Source of the DNA: Burkholderiales bacterium
GTDB taxonomy: Bacteria; Pseudomonadota; Gammaproteobacteria; Burkholderiales; Eutrophovitaceae
Assembly: GCA_035560005.1 (NCBI GenBank)
Contig: DATMAN010000103.1
Coordinates: 1-58,334, forward strand
Direction of reading: 5' to 3'
DNA length: 58,334 nt
Shown piece by piece: positions 25,476 to 35,343 of the stretch. Position numbers and translations under genes: made by a program. Each line of letters opens with the position of its first letter. Position 1 is the stretch's first letter. The notes under the pieces are model-generated. The model ran no database searches, was not told the DNA's origin, and saw nothing but the letters and a program-made list of their open reading frames with translations.

Positions 25476-26668
25476 TACTCGTCCTCGTCCAGCGCTGCCG
25501 ACTCGGCCGCGCGGCGCAGGCGCTCGCGTTCCGACTTCCCGCCGCTCAGGTTGAGCAGATCGTCGGCCTCGGCCTTGGCCGTGGGCGCCTGCGGCCGCTG
25601 CGCGACCTTGACGCGGATCTTGCGCCCCGCCGCCTCCACCGTCCGCTGGCTGCGCTTGAGCTTCCGGCGCTCCAGGATCTGGTAGCGCACGCCCAGCGTG
25701 GTGGTCTCGGTGAAGCACGCTTCGATGACCTGCTCCACCTCGTCCGGGTCGGCGAGGATCTGGATGTGCGCGGCGACACGGCCTTTTTTGCCGAACGCCG
25801 GAAGCTGCAGCACGTCGAGCACGCAGGGATGCGCCCGGAGCCTGTCGAGCGCGATTGCGAGATCTTCGGGGGTCTGATCGTCCACTTCGAACGCGAGCTG
25901 GGCCACGCGGTCGCTGTCGGTGAGCCTGCGCGTCTCCTCGAAGGCGAGCAATCGCAGGCAATTGGACAGTCCGGGAAAGCGCTTGGCGCCGAACCCGGTT
26001 CCGCTGGCCACGAGCCTGCGCGAAGCCCGATCGCGCGCAACATTGGCCCGAAGATGGCGCAGGATGGCGGCGCCGGTCGGGGTGACCCGCTCTCCGGCGA
26101 TTTCATCCTGCACCAGCTCGAAGCCCTCCAGCAGAAGGACGGTGGCCGGAGTGGGTACCGGCAGCCAGCCGTGCGCGGTTTCGATGCCGCCGCTGCCCTG
26201 CGGGAGCGGGCCCACCGACCAGGTCGCAGGCTGAAGCTGCTCGATCAGATAGGCCGCGCCGACGATGTCGGCGATCGAGTCCCATTCGCCCAGCTCGTGG
26301 AAGCTCACTTCGTCGGCCGGCACACCATGGACCCTGCCTTCCACTTCGGCGAGCATCGTGAAAATCTCCACCGCGCGCCGGCCTACGGCCGGATCGAGCG
26401 GCGCCCGCTCGAGCATGGCGCGGATCTCGCGGAACGCCGTATGGCGGTGGCGCGCCGCACCGCGGTGAGCGCCTTCCTCGACCACGAAACGCGCGCCGGT
26501 CAGCGCATCATCGGCGTGCCCGACCACCGACAGTTCGATGTCGGCAGGCACGCCGGCGGCGCGGATCGCCGCGAACATGCCCTCGCGCAGCTGCGGAAAC
26601 GCGTCCAGCACCGCCGCGATGAACATGTCGCCGGCTACGCCGCCCAGCGCGTCCAGATGAAAGTGCAT
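25475..26668 (-). CDS. larC: Nickel insertion protein LarC
   Basis: CTP-dependent enzyme that inserts nickel into the pincer nucleotide. The 397 residues include the N-terminal MHFHLDALGGVAGDMF signature, a central region with His/Glu clusters (VSFHELGEWDSIADIVG) and a C-terminal half with ETTTLGVRY. In lactobacilli the gene is split and joined by frameshifting; here it is one open frame. It overlaps larE by one base and follows larA by 44 bases. Confidence 0.93.
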   Translation of the reverse strand: MHFHLDALGGVAGDMFIAAVLDAFPQLREGMFAAIRAAGVPADIELSVVGHADDALTGARFVVEEGAHRGAARHRHTAFREIRAMLERAPLDPAVGRRAVEIFTMLAEVEGRVHGVPADEVSFHELGEWDSIADIVGAAYLIEQLQPATWSVGPLPQGSGGIETAHGWLPVPTPATVLLLEGFELVQDEIAGERVTPTGAAILRHLRANVARDRASRRLVASGTGFGAKRFPGLSNCLRLLAFEETRRLTDSDRVAQLAFEVDDQTPEDLAIALDRLRAHPCVLDVLQLPAFGKKGRVAAHIQILADPDEVEQVIEACFTETTTLGVRYQILERRKLKRSQRTVEAAGRKIRVKVAQRPQAPTAKAEADDLLNLSGGKSERERLRRAAESAALDEDE

Positions 26669-26712
26669 ACGGGCATCCCGCAGCGGCCGCCGCGCGGCCG
26701 CCCATTCGAAAA

Positions 26713-28038
26713 TTACGCGTGTGCCGGCTGCTGCGCCCTGGCCAGCATCGGGTAGAGGTTGCCGCGGGCGTCGAACTTGAACGGCTCGGGCTCGCCGACG
26801 ATCTCGAACAGCGAGGGATTGGCCTTGACGTACTTCAGCAGCGGCTCGGAGACCTGGATGTCCACGATCTCGAGCGTGTTCGCGATGCGCACGATCTTCG
26901 TGTCCTGCGGCTTCATCCGCACCACCGTCTTAGCCGCCAGCTTGATGGCCTCCTCGTCGGTGTTCATGATCATCGGGATCGCGCCGCCGTCGAGATAGGT
27001 GGAGGTGATGATGTTGGTGTAGGTCTTGGCGATGTCCATTTCCCGGTACAGCCGCATGGTGATGACGTCGGCCGCGCCCAGCCCGGTCGCGTTGCCGTGC
27101 GTCTCCGGCGTCAGACCCAGGACCACGATCTTCTTGACGTAGGGCTTCATCTCCCACTGGATGAAGCGGCAGTTGCGGCCGGTGATGTTCGGATCCATTC
27201 CGGAGCCGGAAATGTTCTTGCCGATGCGCTCCACGACCAGCACGTCGATCTCGTCGAACTGCAGGCGCGGCATCAGTTCCTTGGCCTTGGCGAGCAGCGC
27301 CGGCTCGCGCTCGAGCACCTGTTCGCCCGGCACGATCTCAATCAACGCGGTCTCGTCGGCGGCGTTCTCGACCATCGCCACGCCGAACAGGACGTTTTTC
27401 CTGCTCATGATGAACCGCGCGGTCCTGGGCAGCAGCTCCCCGAACATGTCCATGCCGTAGGTGTGCAGCGTCGTCGCACCGGCGATCTTGCCCATGCCGA
27501 TCGTGAGCATCTTCACGATGCCCGATTCGATCGGAGCGCGGAAGTTGGTATGCGGCTTGACCCGCGCAATGACCGCGATCGCGTCGGCTTCCGCCGCGTG
27601 CTTGTCGATATAGACCGGCATGCCGTCTTCGAGCTTGCCCAGCTCCACCACGTCCATGCTGGAGCGGATCGGGCAGCCCACGAAGCTCTCGGTGATGCCG
27701 TAGCTCTCCAGGACTTCGCGCTGGCCTTCCGCGGTTGCGCCGCCGTGCGAGCCCATCGCGGGGAAGATGAACGGCCGCGCGCCCAATGCCTTCAGTTCGC
27801 CGATCACGGCCTTGGCGCATTCGGCGATGTTGTTGATCCCGCGCGAGCCGCAACCGACCGCCACAGTCATGCCGGGCTTGACCTTGTTGCGCACCTCGGG
27901 CCGCTGGAACTGCTCGACTACCGCCCGGGTCACGCTGTCCAGTTTCGGGGTCTTGAACTTCTGGCGCACGTGAACCATGCGCGGCAGCGGGATATCGAGC
28001 CCGCCGGCGATGTTGACTTCGATCCGATCTCCGATCAT
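26713..28038 (-). CDS. larA: LarA-family nickel-pincer racemase or epimerase
   Basis: A 441-residue member of the lactate racemase family, first gene of the larA-C-E-B operon and therefore the probable user of the cofactor made by its neighbours. Residues equivalent to the Lactobacillus ligands can be placed: H98 (GSHGG), H163 (KPHTNF), K176 (IVKML; the lysine that would carry the cofactor) and H192 (TLHTYG). The spacing H98-H163 (65) and K176-H192 (16) matches LarA closely. The surroundings differ from classical LarA, so the hydroxyacid substrate is probably not lactate. The ATG follows GGAGG by about six bases. Confidence 0.82.
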   Translation of the reverse strand: MIGDRIEVNIAGGLDIPLPRMVHVRQKFKTPKLDSVTRAVVEQFQRPEVRNKVKPGMTVAVGCGSRGINNIAECAKAVIGELKALGARPFIFPAMGSHGGATAEGQREVLESYGITESFVGCPIRSSMDVVELGKLEDGMPVYIDKHAAEADAIAVIARVKPHTNFRAPIESGIVKMLTIGMGKIAGATTLHTYGMDMFGELLPRTARFIMSRKNVLFGVAMVENAADETALIEIVPGEQVLEREPALLAKAKELMPRLQFDEIDVLVVERIGKNISGSGMDPNITGRNCRFIQWEMKPYVKKIVVLGLTPETHGNATGLGAADVITMRLYREMDIAKTYTNIITSTYLDGGAIPMIMNTDEEAIKLAAKTVVRMKPQDTKIVRIANTLEIVDIQVSEPLLKYVKANPSLFEIVGEPEPFKFDARGNLYPMLARAQQPAHA

Positions 28039-28177
28039 TGCGCAACCTCCATCCGGTATTGCTGCATTCTGGGGGGGACCTTGGATCAGGCGGCCCAGGC
28101 CGCAGCAACTGATCGAAGGCTCCCGGTCGCCCGCTTCGGGAAAATGGAAGGCACGATTGTAATCCCGGACGGGAAAA

Positions 28178-29644
28178 TTAGCCCGCGAGATCCCGGTACA
28201 GCGCGAGGTATTCGCGCGCGCTCGCCGCCCAGGAAAAGTCGCGCGCCATGCCCGCCTTCTGGATCTGCCGCCACAGCCGCTTGTTGCGATACAGCTCGGC
28301 GGCGCGCCGGCAGGCCGCCAGCAGCGTGTCCGCCGAAAGCGGCGAGAACACGAACCCGGTAGCCAGCTTTCGGCTCAGGTTCTCGGGCGTGGCGTCGATC
28401 ACCGAATCCTTCAGCCCTCCGGTCGCGTGCACCACCGGCGGCGTTCCATAGCGCTGGCTGTACATCTGGTTCAGGCCCGAGGGTTCGTAACGCGAAGGCA
28501 TGACGAAGATGTCGGCGCCCGCTTCGATCTGATGCGAAAGGCCTTCGTCGAAACCGATCTGCACCGCGATCTTTCCGGGATGAGACTGGGCGAGGGCCTG
28601 GAAGCGGCTTTGCAACGTGGCCTCGCCGCTGCCCAGCACCACGAGCTGGGCGGGAATCCTGATCAGTTGCGGCGCCACCTCAGCGAGGATGTCGAGCCCC
28701 TTCTGATAGGTCATGCGCCCCACGGTCCCGAACAGGGGAGTTTCCGGATCCTGTTCCAGCCCCATCCGCGCCCTCAGGGCCCTGCGGTTGTCTTCCTTGA
28801 ACGCCAGGCGGCTCGCGTTGTAATAGCGCTCGATATACGGATCGTTGTCCGGGTCCCAGGCATCGGTGTCGATCCCGTTCAGGATGCCGACCAGCACATC
28901 GCGCCGGTGCGCGAGCACTCCTTCCATGCCCATTCCCAGCGGCTCGCGCTGAATTTCCTCGGCGTAGCTCGGGCTCACCGTGGTGATGCGATCGGCCGCC
29001 TGCAAGCCGCCCTTCAGGAACGACAGGTTGCCGTAGAACTCCACGCCGTCGATGGCGAACGCCTGCGGCGGCAGCCCGAGCTTCGCCGTGGTCTCGGGCG
29101 GGAAAATGCCCTGGTAGGCCAGGTTGTGAATCGTGATGAGCGATCGGGCTTTGGGGCCTTCGACGTAGCGCAGATAGACCGGCGCCAGGCCGGTCTGCCA
29201 GTCGTTGCAGTGCAGGATGTCCGGCCGCCACGGATAGGGCGACAGCGCCGTGGCCAGCAACGCCGCGACATAAGACAACAGACCGAACCGCAGGTCGTTG
29301 TCGGGCCAGTCGTTGCCCGCGGCATCCTGATAGGGACCGCCCGCGCGCCGATAGATCGCGCAGTCGATCACCAGCAGCGGCACGCCGGACGGCAGCTTGG
29401 CGCCCAGCAACTGTGCCGGCGGCAACCCCGGCAGCGCCGGAAGGTTGGCCACGCGGCCCTTGGTGCTCAGCGCGTCGAGCACCTGGGAGTAACCCGGAAC
29501 CAGCACGCGCACGTCGACGCCGAGCGCGACGAGCGCCGCCGGCAGCGCTCCCGCCACATCGGCCAGCCCTCCGGTCTTGACGAGCGGGGCCACTTCGGAG
29601 GTCGCGAAGAGCACTTTGAGCGCGGGTTGATTGGCGGCCGTCAT
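28178..29644 (-). CDS. glgA: Glycogen synthase, ADP-glucose type
   Basis: Elongates alpha-1,4-glucan from ADP-glucose (GT5). The 488-residue chain opens with ATSEVAPLVKTGGLADV, in which the KTGGL motif (residues 23-27) binds ADP-glucose. The second Rossmann domain has MPSRYEPSGLNQMYSQRYGTPP. It is followed on the same strand, after 140 bases upstream, by glgB. Confidence 0.96.
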   Translation of the reverse strand: MTAANQPALKVLFATSEVAPLVKTGGLADVAGALPAALVALGVDVRVLVPGYSQVLDALSTKGRVANLPALPGLPPAQLLGAKLPSGVPLLVIDCAIYRRAGGPYQDAAGNDWPDNDLRFGLLSYVAALLATALSPYPWRPDILHCNDWQTGLAPVYLRYVEGPKARSLITIHNLAYQGIFPPETTAKLGLPPQAFAIDGVEFYGNLSFLKGGLQAADRITTVSPSYAEEIQREPLGMGMEGVLAHRRDVLVGILNGIDTDAWDPDNDPYIERYYNASRLAFKEDNRRALRARMGLEQDPETPLFGTVGRMTYQKGLDILAEVAPQLIRIPAQLVVLGSGEATLQSRFQALAQSHPGKIAVQIGFDEGLSHQIEAGADIFVMPSRYEPSGLNQMYSQRYGTPPVVHATGGLKDSVIDATPENLSRKLATGFVFSPLSADTLLAACRRAAELYRNKRLWRQIQKAGMARDFSWAASAREYLALYRDLAG

Positions 29645-29787
29645 CGTTGACCGCGTTCGCGGACCGCAGAATCAGCGGGAGGGACCGAAGGCCGCGGGGC
29701 GACGCGAAGCGCCCACCGCAAGGCGTGCCCGGCCGTCGACTCGCTCCGGCCTGCTTCGGCGGGCCCGGTTCCACGCTGCCGCACGGT

Positions 29788-31965
29788 TCAGCCGGCCTTG
29801 CGCAAGATGATCCCCGCAAGCGGCGGGATCACGATGCCGATCGAGCACTGCCGGCCCATCCAGGGCACCGCTTCGCTGTGCACCTCGCCGTTGCCGACGT
29901 TACCTCCGCAGTAATAGGCCGAATCGCTGTTGAAGACTTCCCGGTACAGGCCCGCCTGCGGCACGCCGATGCGATATCCGTGGCGCGGCACCGGCGTGAA
30001 ATTCAGCGCCACGACCACGAAATCGCCGTCGCGCGCGTGCCGCTCGTAGACCAGAATCGACTGGTCCGCGTCGTGGCAATCCACCCAGGCAAAGCCGGAG
30101 GGCTCGAACTCGTTGTCGTGCAACGCGGCGATGTCGTGATACAGCCGTGACAGGTCGCGCACGCAAAGCTGCACGCCGCGATGCCAGTCGATGCCGAGCA
30201 GCCCCCAGTCCAGTTCGCGCTCCACGCTCCATTCGCGGCCCTGGGCGAACTCGTTGCCCATGAAGTTGAGCTTCTTGCCCGGCGTGGTGAACTGACAGGT
30301 GAACAGCAGGCGCAGGTTGGCGAATTTCTGCCAGACGTCTCCGGGCATCTTGTCGAGCAGCGAACGCTTGCCGTGCACCACTTCGTCGTGCGACAGCGGC
30401 AGCAGGAAATTCTCGCTGTAGGCGTAGAGCTGCCCGAAAGTCAACTCGTTGTGGTGGAAGCGGCGATGGATCGGATCGCGCGAGAAGTAACGCAGCGTGT
30501 CGTTCATCCAGCCCATGTTCCACTTGATCGAGAAGCCCAGGCCGCCCACGTAGGTCGGCCGCGATACCATGGGCCACGCGGTGGATTCCTCCGCGACCGT
30601 GAGCGCTCCCGGGAACTCGCGGTGGACCATCACGTTCATTTCGCGCAGGAAGTCGATCGCCTCCAGATTCTCGCGCCCGCCGAACGGGTTCGGCACCCAT
30701 TCGCCCGGCCTGCGCGAGTAATCGAGGTAGAGCATCGAAGCCACGGCGTCGACCCGCAATCCGTCGGCATGGAACTCCGAGAGCCAGTAGTGCGCGCTGG
30801 ACAGCAGGAAGGAGCGGACCTCCTTGCGCCCGTAGTTGAAGATATGCGTGCCCCAGTCCTGGTGCAGGCCTTTGCGCGGGTCTTCATGCTCGTAGAGCGC
30901 GGTGCCGTCAAAGCGCGCCAGAGCAAACGCGTCGGTCGGGAAGTGCGCCGGCACCCAGTCGAGCAGCACGCCGAGGCCCGCCTGGTGGCAGGCGTCGACG
31001 AACGCGCGCAGCTCATCCGGGCTGCCATAGCGGCTGGTGGCCGCGAAGTAGCCGGTCGTCTGGTAGCCCCAGGACTGATCCAGCGGATGCTCCGAGACGG
31101 GCAGCAGTTCGATGTGCGTGAACCCCTGCTCCTTGACGTAGGGAATGAGGGCTGCGGCCAGCTCGGTATAGGTATAGAACCGGCCGTCGGGATGCCGGCG
31201 CCAGGAGCCGCAATGCACTTCGTAGATGTTGATCGGCGCGTGCAGCCAGTCCCAATGCCTGCGCGCCTCCATCCAGGCGCCGTCGCGCCAGGAATGGTTT
31301 CCCCCGGCGGCCGCGCGGGCCGCAGTTCCCGGACGCAGCTCGTAGGCCTGAGCGTAGGGGTCGGTTTTCAGCAGCAGTTCCCCGCTCGGGCGGCTGCGGA
31401 TCTCGTACTTGTAGAGCGCGCCCGGCTCCACGCCGGGAATGAACACCTCCCACACGCCGCTGGAGCCGTGCACGGTCATGGGATGTGCTCGGCCGTCCCA
31501 GTCGTTGAAGTCGCCCACCACGCTCACCCGCTCGGCGTTCGGTGCCCACACGGCGAAGCGCACGCCGGCCACGCCCTCGCGCACCTGCCGGTGACTGCCG
31601 AGCACCCGGTAGGCCTGGTGCAAGGTGCCCTCGTTGAACAAATACAGATCGTCCGCGCCGATGGCGGGCGCAAAGGAATACGGATCGAAGAACTCCTGTT
31701 CGCGCCCGCGTTCGATCGCCTTGAGCCGTACTGGTCTGGGCAGCGCCGCGGAACCACGCCACTCGAAGATGCCGGCCTCGTGCACCCGGCGCAGGGGCTC
31801 GAAGCCGTTCGAGCCGCGCACCCAGACCGCTTGCGCTGCGGGCCGGATGACGCGCAGGCGGTACGTGTCGCCGTGCCGATGCAGGCCCAGGGCGCGGTGG
31901 GCATTGTGGATGCGGGCACCGGCAAGCGCCTGAACATCAGGATCGGCTGCGTATGCGGTCGTCAA
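29788..31965 (-). CDS. glgB: 1,4-alpha-glucan branching enzyme
   Basis: Forms alpha-1,6 branches in glycogen (GH13). From TTG 31965 it has 725 residues, close to the 728 of E. coli GlgB. It carries an N-terminal region and CBM48 domain ([20 protein letters not shown]), then the catalytic barrel with [18 protein letters not shown] (nucleophile Asp), the acid Glu in VAEESTAWP and [11 protein letters not shown]. The upstream in-frame ATG at 32163 would add 66 residues that overlap glgC and is rejected. No ribosome site is clear for the TTG. Confidence 0.93.
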   Translation of the reverse strand: MTTAYAADPDVQALAGARIHNAHRALGLHRHGDTYRLRVIRPAAQAVWVRGSNGFEPLRRVHEAGIFEWRGSAALPRPVRLKAIERGREQEFFDPYSFAPAIGADDLYLFNEGTLHQAYRVLGSHRQVREGVAGVRFAVWAPNAERVSVVGDFNDWDGRAHPMTVHGSSGVWEVFIPGVEPGALYKYEIRSRPSGELLLKTDPYAQAYELRPGTAARAAAGGNHSWRDGAWMEARRHWDWLHAPINIYEVHCGSWRRHPDGRFYTYTELAAALIPYVKEQGFTHIELLPVSEHPLDQSWGYQTTGYFAATSRYGSPDELRAFVDACHQAGLGVLLDWVPAHFPTDAFALARFDGTALYEHEDPRKGLHQDWGTHIFNYGRKEVRSFLLSSAHYWLSEFHADGLRVDAVASMLYLDYSRRPGEWVPNPFGGRENLEAIDFLREMNVMVHREFPGALTVAEESTAWPMVSRPTYVGGLGFSIKWNMGWMNDTLRYFSRDPIHRRFHHNELTFGQLYAYSENFLLPLSHDEVVHGKRSLLDKMPGDVWQKFANLRLLFTCQFTTPGKKLNFMGNEFAQGREWSVERELDWGLLGIDWHRGVQLCVRDLSRLYHDIAALHDNEFEPSGFAWVDCHDADQSILVYERHARDGDFVVVALNFTPVPRHGYRIGVPQAGLYREVFNSDSAYYCGGNVGNGEVHSEAVPWMGRQCSIGIVIPPLAGIILRKAG

Positions 31966-32015
31966 GGAAAGAGGTCGGTTGCGCTGAGCGCGTGACGGGA
32001 GGCGCGCGGGACGCC

Positions 32016-32022
32016 TATTATA
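32016..32022. promoter_or_regulatory. Overlapping -10 elements in the glgB-glgC divergent region
   Basis: The sequence 32016-32022 reads TATTATA on plus and contains TATAAT on minus (32022-32017). It could serve glgB on minus, glgC on plus, or both in competition. No consensus -35 is present at 17 bases on either side. Confidence 0.4.
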
Positions 32023-32131
32023 AGGACGGGCGAACGTCTGCCGGCGCTCGTCAATGAGTGCCCGCTTCCGAAGATTGCTTCGGCGGGCAACGGGCGAGCC
32101 AGCAAACGAATCTCGGTTACGCAGGGACCAC

Positions 32132-33427
32132 GTGAAAATCAACGTCGACGCCGTCGATCCCACTCAGCGCTTCGTCAGCCTCATCACCCGCAGCACCTAC
32201 GCGCTGGTGTTGGCGGGCGGGCGCGGCAGCCGGTTGAAGAACCTCACGGACTGGCGCGCCAAACCGGCTGTGCCGTTCGGCGGCAAGTTCAGGATCGTCG
32301 ATTTCCCGCTATCCAACTGCATCAACTCCGGCATTCGCCGCATCGGCGTGGCCACGCAGTACAAGTCGCACAGCCTGATCCGCCATCTGCACCGCGGCTG
32401 GAGTTTTCTCGACGGGCGCTTCGATTCGCTGCTCGACATCCTGCCCGCGTCCCAGCGCACGCCGCAGGAGAACTGGTACCGGGGCACGGCCGACGCGGTG
32501 TACCAGAACCTCGACATCATCCGCTCGTATGATCCGGAATACATCCTGATCCTCGCCGGCGACCACGTGTACAAGATGGACTACGGGAAGATGCTGGCCT
32601 ACCACGTCGCCATGCAGGCCGACATGACCATCGGCTGCCTGGAAGTGCCGCTCGCCGAGGGGCGGGAGTTCGGCATCATGGGCGTGAACGAGGAACTGCG
32701 CGTGATCAGCTTCCAGGAAAAGCCGGACAATCCCGCGCCCCTGCCCGACGACCCGTCGCGCGCGCTCGCCTCGATGGGCATCTACGTGTTTAACGCGGCC
32801 TTCCTCTACGAACAGTTGCAGCGCGACGCCGACAACCCGGCGTCCAGTCACGATTTCGGCAAGGACCTGATTCCCTACGCCGTCCCGCGCTGCCGGGTCT
32901 ACGCGCATCGCTTCTCCGACAGCTGCGTCAAGGAGCCGGGCAAGGCGCCCTACTGGCGCGACGTCGGAACGGTGGACGCGTACTGGGAGGCGAACATCGA
33001 CCTCACGCGAGTGACTCCGGACCTGAACATGTACGACCGCGACTGGCCCATCTGGACCTATCAGGAGCAGCTTCCGCCCGCCAAGTTCGTGTTCGACGAC
33101 GAAGGCAGGCGCGGCATGGCGGTGGACTCGGTGGTCTCCGGGGGTTGCCTGATCAGCGGCTCGCAGGTCAAGCGCTCGCTGCTGTTCTCCAGTGTGCGGG
33201 TGCACAGCTTCTGCACCATCGAGGACTCGGTGATCCTGCCGGAGGTCACGGTCAACCGTCACTGCGTGTTGAAGCGTTGCGTGATCGACAAGCGCTGCGT
33301 GCTGCCGGCCGGCATGCAGATCGGCGTGGATCCGGAACGCGACCGCGCGCGCTTCTGCGTCACCGACAAGGGCATCACGCTGATCACCCCGGAGATGCTC
33401 GGCCAGACCGCCGTGCACCAGCGTTGA
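32132..33427 (+). CDS. glgC: Glucose-1-phosphate adenylyltransferase
   Basis: Makes ADP-glucose from glucose-1-phosphate and ATP, the committed step of bacterial glycogen synthesis. GTG 32132 gives 431 residues, equal to E. coli GlgC; the in-frame ATG at 32054 would add a 26-residue tail without homology. Key blocks are [27 protein letters not shown], and the glucose-1-phosphate site around EKPDNP. The C-terminal beta-helix holds the allosteric domain. It is divergent from glgB and followed by two GH57 genes. Confidence 0.96.
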   Translation: MKINVDAVDPTQRFVSLITRSTYALVLAGGRGSRLKNLTDWRAKPAVPFGGKFRIVDFPLSNCINSGIRRIGVATQYKSHSLIRHLHRGWSFLDGRFDSLLDILPASQRTPQENWYRGTADAVYQNLDIIRSYDPEYILILAGDHVYKMDYGKMLAYHVAMQADMTIGCLEVPLAEGREFGIMGVNEELRVISFQEKPDNPAPLPDDPSRALASMGIYVFNAAFLYEQLQRDADNPASSHDFGKDLIPYAVPRCRVYAHRFSDSCVKEPGKAPYWRDVGTVDAYWEANIDLTRVTPDLNMYDRDWPIWTYQEQLPPAKFVFDDEGRRGMAVDSVVSGGCLISGSQVKRSLLFSSVRVHSFCTIEDSVILPEVTVNRHCVLKRCVIDKRCVLPAGMQIGVDPERDRARFCVTDKGITLITPEMLGQTAVHQR

Positions 33428-33500
33428 CCGCGCCCCGACACGCCCCCGGGTGGCGCAAACAGCGCGTGCTCGCGCCCGCGCCGCGACCTGGATCCTGCGA

Positions 33501-35225
33501 ATGACCACCGAAAAGAATCTCGACCTGATCCTGCTGTGGCATATGCACCAGCCGGACTTCCGCGACCCGCGCACCGGAGAGTTCGCGCTGCCGTGGGTGT
33601 ACCTGCACGCCATCAAGGACTACACCGACATGGCGGCCCATCTCGAACGCCACTCCGGCATGCACGCCGCGGTCAACCTGGTGCCGCTCCTGCTCGACCA
33701 GATCGAGGACTACGCCGCCCAGTTCGGGCGGAAGGATGTGCGCGATCCGCTGTTGCGGTTGCTCGCGCGCGAGGATCTGAAGACGCTTTCGCCCGGCGAG
33801 CGGCAACTGATCCTGCAGCGCTGTTTTCTGGCCAACCACCACAAGATGATCGAGCCGTTCGCGTCCTACAAGCGGCTTCACGATCTGTTCACCTTTGCCC
33901 GCGAGCGCGGTGCCGACCCGGCGCACTATCTGTCCTCCGACTATCTGGGCGACCTGCTGACCTGGTATCACCTGTCGTGGATGGGGGAGACAGTGCGCCG
34001 CACGAGCGACCTGGTGCCGCAGCTCATGGCCAAAGGCGAGCGGTTCTCCGCGCAGGACCGGCGCGCGCTGTTCGAACTGATCGGCCAGCTCGTCTCCGGC
34101 GTTGTGCCCCGCTACCGCAAGCTCGCCCAAAGCGGACAGGTCGAGCTCACCGCCAGTCCTTATGCGCACCCGATCGGACCCCTGCTGCTGGATCTGCGCG
34201 CCGCACGCGAAGCGCAGCCGGACCTGCCGCTGCCCGATGCGGACCGCTATCCGGCCGGCCGCAGCCGCCTGCGCTGGCATATCGAACGCGCGCTGCGCAG
34301 CCACGAGCAGCGCTTCGGGGCGCCACCGCGTGGCTTGTGGCCGTCCGAAGGCGCGATCTCGACCGACTTCCTGCAGATGCTCGCGGCAGCGGGCCTGCAA
34401 TGGACGGCGAGCGGCGAAGGGGTGCTGGCGAACAGCCTCCGGCGCCTGCAGGGCGCGGTACCACCGCGCCAGGAATTTCTCTACCGGCCGTACCGTGTCG
34501 GCCGCGCGGGGCAGGAGATCTACTGTTTTTTCCGCGACGACCGGCTGTCCGACCTGATCGGTTTCGAGTACTCGCGCTGGCACGGCCGCGACGCGGTCGC
34601 GCACTTCGTCGGGCAGCTCGATGCGATCCGCAGCCACGCGCGGGAGGGCGAAACACCGCTGGTCGCGGTGATCCTGGATGGAGAGAACGCCTGGGAGTTC
34701 TATCCCTACAACGGCTACTATTTCCTCGACGAGCTGTACGAGGCGCTGGAAAAACACCCGCACATCAGAACATGGACGCCATCGGCCTATCTCGATGCGC
34801 TGGCGGCGTTGCCCGAGACGCAGCGGCGGCAGCGCACCGGCGCGCTGGCCGAAGTGGTCAGCGGAAGCTGGGTCTATGGAAACCTCGCCACCTGGATCGG
34901 TTCGCCCGAGAAGAATCTCGCCTGGAACCTGCTTTGCACCGCGAAGCAGGGCTACGACATGGTGTGCGCCGGTGGCCGCCTGTCCGCGGAAGAAGCCGAG
35001 TCGGCCGCCATCCAGCTCGCCGTCTGCGAAGGGTCGGACTGGTTCTGGTGGTTCGGCGACTACAATCCCGCCGAAACCGTGATCAGCTTCGACCAACTGT
35101 ACCGCGAGAAGCTGTCCCAACTGTATCGGACGCTGCACCTGCCGGTGCCGGAGCAGTTGAGCCATCCGATCAGCCGGGGCGGCGGCCAGGCCGAGATGGG
35201 CGGGGCGATGCGCCGCGCGAGCTGA
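33501..35225 (+). CDS. GH57 family glycoside hydrolase
   Basis: A retaining glucan-active enzyme of 574 residues. The five GH57 regions are recognisable: WHMHQPDF near the N-terminus, ASPYAHPIGP, the nucleophile Glu in LWPSEGAIS, the acid-base Asp in VILDGENAWE, and the C-terminal DWFWWFGD. Members of this group act on alpha-glucans such as amylopectin. No signal peptide is present, so it works in the cytoplasm on stored glycogen. It starts at ATG 33501, 73 bases after glgC. Confidence 0.9.
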   Translation: MTTEKNLDLILLWHMHQPDFRDPRTGEFALPWVYLHAIKDYTDMAAHLERHSGMHAAVNLVPLLLDQIEDYAAQFGRKDVRDPLLRLLAREDLKTLSPGERQLILQRCFLANHHKMIEPFASYKRLHDLFTFARERGADPAHYLSSDYLGDLLTWYHLSWMGETVRRTSDLVPQLMAKGERFSAQDRRALFELIGQLVSGVVPRYRKLAQSGQVELTASPYAHPIGPLLLDLRAAREAQPDLPLPDADRYPAGRSRLRWHIERALRSHEQRFGAPPRGLWPSEGAISTDFLQMLAAAGLQWTASGEGVLANSLRRLQGAVPPRQEFLYRPYRVGRAGQEIYCFFRDDRLSDLIGFEYSRWHGRDAVAHFVGQLDAIRSHAREGETPLVAVILDGENAWEFYPYNGYYFLDELYEALEKHPHIRTWTPSAYLDALAALPETQRRQRTGALAEVVSGSWVYGNLATWIGSPEKNLAWNLLCTAKQGYDMVCAGGRLSAEEAESAAIQLAVCEGSDWFWWFGDYNPAETVISFDQLYREKLSQLYRTLHLPVPEQLSHPISRGGGQAEMGGAMRRAS

Positions 35226-35343
35226 TCTGTTCCCGAAGACCCACCGCATTCAAGACGAACGACCCAAACCATCGAGGGGCAGCGGGTAGAGTGATTCGCG
35301 AATGGTTCTCCGCCTGTTCCTGGGGCAATAGAGCGGCTACTTC

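Noticed and set aside
30181..31995. A 604-codon plus-strand frame antisense to glgB
   Set aside because: Same cause. The opposite strand encodes a complete GH13 enzyme with catalytic residues.
31966..32163. Upstream ATG giving glgB 66 extra residues
   Set aside because: The extension would cross the divergent promoter region and overlap the glgC start, and its residues do not resemble branching enzymes.
33384..35249. A 621-codon minus-strand frame across the first GH57 gene
   Set aside because: No family resemblance, and it overlaps the end of glgC as well. It is a shadow of the GH57 gene.
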